This document shows, piece by piece, positions 58,018 through 64,000 of a stretch of 64,000 nucleotides of DNA. The DNA is from Lottia gigantea. Lineage: Eukaryota > Mollusca > Gastropoda > Lottiidae. The stretch is from contig NW_008710566.1 in assembly GCF_000327385.1 (NCBI RefSeq), forward strand, positions 978,053-1,042,052, read 5' to 3'. The notes beneath the pieces were generated by a model, which searched no databases, had not been told where the DNA came from, and saw only the letters and a program-made list of their open reading frames with translations. Positions within the stretch are counted from its first letter, which is position 1; every line of letters begins with the position of its first letter. The position numbers were made by a program, and so were the translations under genes.

Positions 58018-58310
58018 CCCCGAGTCTTTTCATCACGTATATATCCGTTGCACCATGGTCAAACATTTTGTCGGCTTGTGATACAAATATCTTTTTCTCC
58101 TAACGCGATTTGGTGGGTGTTAACGCATGTCCTAGTTCAATATCCTTCGCACACCCAAAACGGAAATCATGTGGCAAAAGAAGTTAGCATCGAAGCAAGT
58201 GTATGGCATATAATGGTCATTGATCATTGATATCAAAAAGCTGAGAGCTTTTATTTTGCTTTTAGTTTTAAGTCGTTAAAAACATTCTTTTCAGCCCAAA
58301 CTACAGAGTA
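58018..58310 (-). pseudogene. Degraded piece of the secreted-protein family (R3)
   Basis: Same content as R1 and R2 (minus strand MPYTCFDANFFCHM near 58210, then IYVMKRL near 58035), extending left into the sequence shared with R1 (about 57965-58017). Part of the right copy of the segmental duplication. Broken and partial. Confidence 0.6.
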
Positions 58311-58851
58311 GTTACTTTCGTTTTACTCTACTTACATTTAGAATGTGACGTGTTTCTGGTGAAATAAATTCATGTTCTGACTGTCTGGATAATTAAAAGT
58401 GTGTCTGCTAGATCAAACAAAGAATCATTAACTGCTTGAGTTGTAATGCGACCTAATTCTATTAATTATATTCGTTTATTAATAACATAATCAGGGATAC
58501 TGTTTGACAAATACCACCAGACGTACCCGTTGCTATCCGTGCAGTTCCGCTATTTGACAGAATAATACTGTTCAATAAAAACACATTTTACTGTTAAAAT
58601 AGAGCTCAATACAATTGTAGAGCGATATGGAAATAATGGAACAGAAATTGAATCACATTTTTACTCAGAGTTTCACGCTATGCGATAGGTCAGTTATCAC
58701 AATGTTCAATTGATGCTGTGTGACGCCATGAGTATATGAACTGGTACCTTTATGGTGGTTATGGTCCGAAGTCAGGACAAAAGTTAGCTGGAAAAATGAA
58801 TGCGCGTTAGCAATGTTTAGGTGATGATACTGTTTAATAAACGTCATGTGA
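58024..58851. repeat. Segmental duplication, right copy
   Basis: Partner of 57124-57843. Only a handful of base differences are visible over more than 700 shared bases, so the event is recent. Both copies are in direct orientation. Confidence 0.92.
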
Positions 58852-59413
58852 CACGTTAGTTATCCACATGCATGCTGTATTATACTGTTCATTAGACACT
58901 GCATAGTATTATTGTACTTTTCAATAGATATTCTTAATTTTAATACTGTTTTAATGATACTGTGTGACGTAACTCAAAAATATATTTTCTGATCAGGATG
59001 GACAGAGTAAAATATATAATGGGCGTATAGCTCGAGAGTGATTGATATAGATTACACAATCATTGATATCAAAAGCCGAGAACTTTTATTTTGCGACTAA
59101 AAAAATAACCTTGCTAAGCAAGGTGACATAAGCCCACCAGCAGCTTTGATTGCAAGTACAAATCATTGTTTGTATCCTGTACAGTGAGCATGAGCCAATT
59201 GTGAACAGACGAACAGATGACAATATGCAGTATGTAGTGTGTGTAGTCAGAAACTCTATAGACTCTCATCTGGTGTCTTACAGCTTTTATGACAATTATC
59301 AACAAGACTAAGATCAAACAATATCTTTAATTTATTCTATTCTCCGAAGGAGCAAATGAACGTCATAATAAATTTGATATGGAATCCATGTCATGTTTCA
59401 TTTTTGCAAACTA
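58852..59413. other. Non-coding stretch with a repeat head
   Basis: Bases 59101-59160 (CTTGCTAAGCAAGGTGACAT, AAGCCCACCAGCAGC) match the opening of the repeat at 51208. No gene seen. Confidence 0.45.
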
Positions 59414-59575
59414 TTAGTGATATTCAACACCGATTGCTTATTCAATCTAAACCTTGCTTTAAATTCCTCCTCCGAAAACCATGTGAAAGGGTCCAGGCGA
59501 TCCCTGACATATTGATGGCAATAACACGGTTTATTTCACCAAGTTCATCTATATCGTCGAAATAATCGTCCATTT
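59414..59575 (-). pseudogene. N-terminal fragment of a PIF/Harbinger transposase
   Basis: The minus strand begins MDDYFDDIDELGEINRVI and, after a shift of frame, continues YVRDRLDPFTWFSEEEFKAR and FRLNKQSVLNIT. The pattern RDRxDPF...EEEFxxRFRLxKxSVL is the conserved N-terminal region of Harbinger-family (HARBI1-like) transposases. No catalytic part follows within reach, so this is a decayed fragment or an isolated exon. The Harbinger-type Myb/SANT remnant at 61004 is 1.4 kb away and may be from the same group. Confidence 0.65.
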
Positions 59576-59953
59576 TGAAACATCGAAGAGCCACAAAAGG
59601 AATTTCTACTATTTACAAATAGGATTAAAAGTTAAAACTGGTCTCGACTAACTTTAAGTTTAGCATTAAATTAGCCAATTATTTAATACATTTAAGGTTA
59701 TTCTATGTGGTTCATACAAAATATAGAAGTTAATGTTATTCGGGCAGAATAGAATTAAATTAGGCTCAATTTCATTTGGTGCATACGGGCCAATGTGTGA
59801 CATTATAATATTGTTTTCTAGATGCGGTGTAACATCCTTACTGTTCAATAGATAATGTGTGACATTATAATACTTTTCAATAGATACTGTTTGATATTAT
59901 AACTGTTCAATAACATTGAGAGATATTATTATACTATTCAATAGATTCTGTAT
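59576..59953. other. Non-coding stretch, no gene seen
   Basis: AT-rich. Bases about 59845-59935 repeat text from 57848-57930 (GTGTGACATTATAATAC; GATACTGTTTGRTATTATAA). Confidence 0.45.
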
Positions 59954-60688
59954 AGCCGCGTTTAGACAGCCACAATTTATCCGGGCCAGGTCCGGACTCG
60001 GTCCGGTTCGGCACAAAAAGTGGCTGTGTAAACGGGTTGAGAGGGCTCGGCACCGTGCTAGTTTCAAGTGGGCCGAGTCCCGCAAGAAGAGGTGGTCTCT
60101 GTCCGGACCGAGAACGGCACGGCAAAATATTAGTGCTGTGTAAACGCTCCACTGGGCCGGGCCAACTTGGCCCACTTAGCCGGAGGCTTGTGCGCATGCG
60201 CAATAATGACCCTTGACCCTGTTACGTTATTCGCGGGAACAACAAATTAGGCTAAACTTTGACCGAAGCTCTGATCGCTATTTGGGGTGACGAGATCGTC
60301 CAAGTTCAATTGGAAAGTGCCCGTCATAATCACAAGATTTGTGAATCAATCGCCAAGAGCCTGCAAGTAAAGCACTTCGAAGATAGAGATGGCAAACAGT
60401 GCACGCAAAAATGCACTTTCATTGCTGTGTGTCTCAAAAAAAAAATTGGAGATTCTTAAGGTTCGTTTGCGCTTTAAACGAGACAAATTCAACAAAAACT
60501 TCAAAATCATAGCTTTGTTTATAGCGGGCGCCATTTTGTATGTTCGTGTTTTTTTCGCCTCCTCTGACTGGAGAGCAGGTCTACTTTTGATTTTGGCCCA
60601 GTGAAAACAGTGCTGTGTAAACGGTACAGGCCAACCGGGTACGGTTCACTCCAAGTGGGCCAGTTTTTATGGCTGTCTAAACGCGGCT
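59954..60688. mobile_element. GC-rich inverted-repeat element, GTAAACG family, copy 2
   Basis: Termini AGCCGCGTTTAGACAGCCA and its complement GGCTGTCTAAACGCGGCT, with TA outside on both sides. The interior shares GGCTCGGCACCGTGCTAG and AAGTGGGCCGAG with the element at 55694, and repeats GTAAACG words. Open frames inside have no recognisable domain. Likely a non-autonomous DNA transposon. Confidence 0.7.
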
Positions 60689-60916
60689 TATGACTTCAAA
60701 GTATAAATTACCTTACATATACTAATTATAATAATAATAAATAATAATGAATATCACAAGCACAATTCGTCTAGTTCAAATCAAACCTATAATAGACATA
60801 TATTCATGAATGTTAATAAATATGTCATCATTTATAAGCAGACGCATGACCAGATACTCATTAGACAGCTCAGCAGTGTGATTAGCTCATTAACATTCTA
60901 ATCAAAGCTTTTTCTT
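60689..60916. other. Upstream flank of family member 2
   Basis: AT-rich sequence leading to the TATA box at 60917. Includes an ATAATAATAAATAATAAT run. Confidence 0.4.
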
Positions 60917-60981
60917 TATAAACCCCGTCAAAAATCAGCAGACACATACAAGCTCTTTCTAGAGCTTAGATCGGTGCTAAG
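60917..60981 (+). promoter_or_regulatory. TATA box and probable untranslated first exon of secreted-protein member 2
   Basis: TATAAA at 60917-60922, then about 28 bases to a likely start near 60945, and an exon ending at 60981 before donor GTAAGT (60982-60987). The matching acceptor is at 63624-63625, before ACGATATTA and the ATG at 63657. The layout copies that of member 1. The intervening intron of about 2.6 kb holds a Harbinger element, a hairpin element and a minisatellite. Confidence 0.5.
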
Positions 60982-61003
60982 GTAAGTTATGCTTCTTATA
61001 ATA

Positions 61004-61936
61004 CTGGGGCTTGTTTCTCGAAACAGTCTTTTAGTAGTCTATTTTGGGGTGTATCTCAAAGCAATCCTTATTTATAGTGTAGTTCTAAACTTGGCATTTT
61101 AAGGACAGCGTTAAAGGTTGCACCAGACCTGTCCTTAACCATGCGCTAAACCGTTTCTGTCAATTCACTTATCAAAATGTCGTCATTGGAGCATCTTCTA
61201 CTTCCTGGTTAATTTGAACGACTTCATTGGAGTCAAATCCCTCTGTGATTTCCTCTATTGCAGTGTACCCAATTAATAACCGCAATTGCCTCCTCTTCGT
61301 TTGCAGACTCAAAATCAGCTCTGCCCCCACCCGTTTTTCTTCATTTCTATTCGCCTTTTCCCTTTGATTTAGTTTTTTGATTTTATTTCTTGCCATTTCT
61401 TTTTTATTTCTGGAACCGTTCTCACAGCACTTAGAGTTAGACTGTTGACTGCCAAATGTACCATATCCCATGCTTTTTTCTTCTTTTGCAGTGTGACAGA
61501 GTCACAAAATTTACTGGTGATAATGTCTTTATGTTTTTCAAATTCCGCAATTAAAACTGAGCATTCTTCTTCAGAAAACCTACTTTTCCTTGATTTATCC
61601 TTTCCAGACATGTTTCATTGTCAAACTATGCAGGCAAATTCGGTGGAATCTAAATGTCTCGTAATTATGTTCTTGACAAAAGGTCACCAAAATGACAGTG
61701 GACATGACTGGCAATTGGTTACTCGTTAATCGAGTGCGAATTTCACATAAAAATCGAGGTAACTAGGGGAATCTCACACACCTTAACATATCTTTAATTT
61801 AAGGACTATTCAATTTAAGGACAGGTTAAAGAATGCTCTCTGATACAGTCAATTCTTTTTAAAGACTGGTTCTTAACCTGTCGCTAACCTGTCCTTAACC
61901 GCAAAATTTAGGAATGCTTCGGGAAACAAGCCCCAG
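61004..61936 (-). mobile_element. Harbinger-type DNA transposon remnant carrying a Myb/SANT-like gene
   Basis: Terminal inverted repeats CTGGGGCTTGTTTCTCGAAA and, on the right, TTCGGGAAACAAGCCCCAG enclose 933 bases. Inside, the minus strand from 61611 encodes MSGKDKSRKSRFSEEECSVL, IAEFEKHKDIITSKFC and VRTVPEIKKKWQEIKSK, the trihelix of the Myb/SANT-like protein that accompanies Harbinger transposases (NAIF1/MSANTD type). The coding continues in another frame (61471-61172) with Lys/Glu-rich sequence, so at least one frame break exists. No transposase is inside the repeats. The words TTAAGGACAGG recur near both ends. Confidence 0.8.
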
Positions 61937-62203
61937 ATCTTTTTTTTTACTCTAATTTAAAATCACTATTGAATGTTCTTTATCAGGCAGTTTTTTTAAT
62001 AGGTTGAAAACTATAGATAAAAAAATGATATGATCTTATCTGAAAGTTTTTGTAACTAAAAAAAAAAAATTCTACCGTTAATGTTTTAACCCAAAACTAT
62101 TTATGAAAACATTTTTTTTTAAATTGTGCATACTGCTCCTGTTAGTAAAATTAACGCCAACAAAATAACTTGACAATTTTTACATTTAGAAGTAGATAGA
62201 ACA

Positions 62204-62321
62204 TTAAATAAGAAACACTATTATGGATATACTACTCCTTCCTTTAATTCCTCTATGTGAATTGAAACGTTGAAAAAATGAAAGGAAGGAGTAGTATATC
62301 CATAATAGTGTTCTTATTTAA
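62204..62321. mobile_element. 118-base TTAA-flanked hairpin element
   Basis: Left arm TTAAATAAGAAACACTATTA, TGGATATACTACTCCTTCCT; right arm its complement with a single-base length difference over about 40 bases; loop about 36 bases. The extreme ends are TTAA on both sides. It is an extremely well-preserved foldback and could give a long hairpin RNA if transcribed. Confidence 0.8.
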
Positions 62322-62439
62322 TTATTTTTTTAGTTAAAACTTTGAGATAAGGCCTAAATTTGAGCAAAAAAGATTTTAAGGTTACATTCAGTGTTAGTGA
62401 GGTAATAGCAATTAATTTTTTTTTATAACTATTACTATC
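62322..62439. other. Short non-coding spacer
   Basis: AT-rich, nothing recognised. Confidence 0.4.
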
Positions 62440-63390
62440 TTTTGAGCCTCACAAGGTTTAAACTTTTATTTACACTATCCTGGTTTTCTAGTCTTTATAC
62501 GTGTATCAGGTACACTTTTAGCTTCTATTTACACCATTCTGATTTTCTAGTCTTTGTATGTGTATCAGAGACACTTATAGCTTCTATTTACACCATTCTG
62601 ATTTTCTAGTCTTTGTAGGTGTATTAGACACTTATAGCTTCTATTTACACCATTCTGATTTTCTAGTCTTTGTAGGTGTATTAGACACTTATAGCTTATA
62701 TTTACACTTTTCTGATTTTCTAGTCTTTGTATTTTCATCAGCTTCCTTATAACTTCTGTTTAAACCATTCTGATTTTCTAGTCTTTGTATGTATATCAGA
62801 GACACTTATAGCTTCTACTTACACCATTCTGATTTTCTAGTCTTTGTATGTATATCAGAGACACTTATAGCTTCTACTTACACCATTCTGATTTTCTAGT
62901 CTTTGTATGTATATCAGAGACACTTATAGCTTCTACTTACACCATTCTGATTTTCTAGTCTTTGTATGTATATCAGAGACACTTTTAGCTTCTACTTACA
63001 CCATTCTGATTTTCTAGTCTTTATATGTGTATTGGGTACACTTATAGCTTCTACTTACACCATTCTGATTTTCTAGTCTTTGTATGTGTATCAGAGATAC
63101 TTATAGCTTCTATTTACACCATTCTGATTTTCTAGTCTTTGTATGTGTATCAGAGATACTTATAGCTTCTATTTACACCATTCTGATTTTCTAGTCTTTG
63201 TATGTGTATCAGAGACACTTATAGCTTCTGATTAAACCATTCTGATTTTCTAGTCTTTGTATGTGTATCAGAGACACTTATAGCTTCTATTTACATCATT
63301 CTGATTTTCTAGTCTTTGTATGTGTATCAGCATACTTATAGTTTCTAATTAAAAACACTCTGATATTGTAACCTTTGTATGGGACACTTA
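62440..63390. repeat. 59-base minisatellite in the leader intron of member 2
   Basis: About fifteen copies of a 59-base unit (TCTGATTTTCTAGTCTTTGT, ATGTGTATCAGAGACACTTA, TAGCTTCTATTTACACCAT). Units differ by a few bases and one (62700-62760) is more divergent. Confidence 0.96.
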
Positions 63391-63656
63391 TATCTTCTCC
63401 TGCTGTGCATTTCCGTTCGACGCCTGTGATTCTTTCATCTTCATAAAAAACTTGAAATTGCACGAATTACTGAATAAAATACATGTTTTTTTTTTTAACT
63501 GTGGGTTGCTCCGATTGGCATCAATTATCCGAGGAAATTATTCGTGTTGGATCTAATTTTGACCAAATATCATCAAAAGATGTTCGATTCAAGACTGTTA
63601 CCAATTAATCGTATTTTATTTTCAGACGATATTAAAGTTCAACTATAACATCCACA

Positions 63657-64000
63657 ATGGCCATAGCTCAACTCGTATACATTGCTGTTCTACTGGTCTT
63701 GGTATCCGCAAAGTCCAAAGACAAGTGCTTGGCATCATTTCCACTTGGTTCACCCATTCCCGATAAGGAATTAATGACAGCTTTGTATCTAGCGGACCCG
63801 AATTCGGAGCACCCTGCACATAACACTCAAAGCTACGCTACGTGGCTATCTGGAAAACACGACGCTCGAAGAGAATTTGTCAACCTGTGGTTCTACCTCA
63901 CGCGGATGCTCCTATCCGAAATTGATAAAGTCTATAGGTATTACAAAGCTGTCATGCAAAGTGGATCTAGACCAATGGGCATCGTGGATTTCGATGCTCT
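63657..64000 (+). CDS. Large secreted protein of an unrecognised family, member 2 (runs off right edge)
   Basis: The frame opens at ATG 63657 and is still open at base 64000, giving 114 residues. The signal peptide MAIAQLVYIAVLLVLVSA is nearly the same as in member 1. Matches continue through KDKCLASFPLGSPIP, LYLADPN, TWLSGKHDARREFVNLW and SGSRPMGIVDFDAL. Compared with member 1 it lacks about 18 residues after LADPN. The 5' untranslated sequence after the acceptor at 63624 also matches (ACGATATTA). Length and the C-terminal Cys tail lie outside the window, so whether it is intact is unknown. Confidence 0.88.
   Translation, partial: MAIAQLVYIAVLLVLVSAKSKDKCLASFPLGSPIPDKELMTALYLADPNSEHPAHNTQSYATWLSGKHDARREFVNLWFYLTRMLLSEIDKVYRYYKAVMQSGSRPMGIVDFDA

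Overview
The window is nuclear DNA from an animal. It is AT-rich, its genes are split by GT-AG introns, and tRNA-derived SINEs, TTAA-flanked MITEs and minisatellites are dense. The invertebrate PDE5/6 gene with a prenylation box, the single C1GALT1 and HPGD orthologues, and a tandem repeat with a dispersed style I associate with molluscs point to a lophotrochozoan, probably a marine mollusc. That placement is inference, not proof.

Layout, left to right. At 1-670 lie a GATA/GACA microsatellite and the first coding exon of an aldo-keto reductase (minus strand, continuing off the left edge). At 671-4965 there is repeat debris, including a PHD-finger transposase remnant. At 4966-8109 is a complete three-exon core 1 beta-1,3-galactosyltransferase (C1GALT1). 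At 8110-12447 are several inverted-repeat elements and a SINE. At 12675-15386 is an intronless 903-residue GAF-GAF-HD cGMP phosphodiesterase of the PDE5/6 type ending in a CAAX box, with two perfect CRE palindromes about 200 bases upstream. At 16728-22296 is a seven-exon 15-hydroxyprostaglandin dehydrogenase (HPGD) whose introns are full of SINEs and MITEs. At 24214-30450 (minus strand) is a six-exon gene that I assembled from splice sites: signal peptide, D8C domain (as in uromodulin, GP2 and OIT3), a Trp/Thr-rich octapeptide stalk, one membrane segment and a short basic tail. At 30451-41941 are long minisatellites with no convincing gene. At 41942-43404 are three exons of a PLAC8/cornifelin-family protein.

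From about 46.6 kb to the right edge lies a local family of large secreted proteins with no recognised domain. It comprises one complete intronless coding region (47429-51007, 1192 residues), a second member entering at 63657 and running off the window, and three minus-strand degraded pieces between them (around 52.6, 57.1 and 58.1 kb), two of them inside a recent direct duplication. Both intact members appear to share a TATA box, a short untranslated first exon, an intron, and an acceptor followed by the same ACGATATTA sequence.

The genes do not form an obvious pathway. The best candidates for something undescribed are the D8C/Trp-Thr stalk membrane protein with its coding minisatellite and the secreted-protein cluster. 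The mobile fraction is also informative. One TTAA-flanked MITE family has seven near-complete copies here, other TTAA-flanked foldbacks are present, one tRNA-SINE family has many copies (two with clear target duplications), and there are two Harbinger-related coding remnants.
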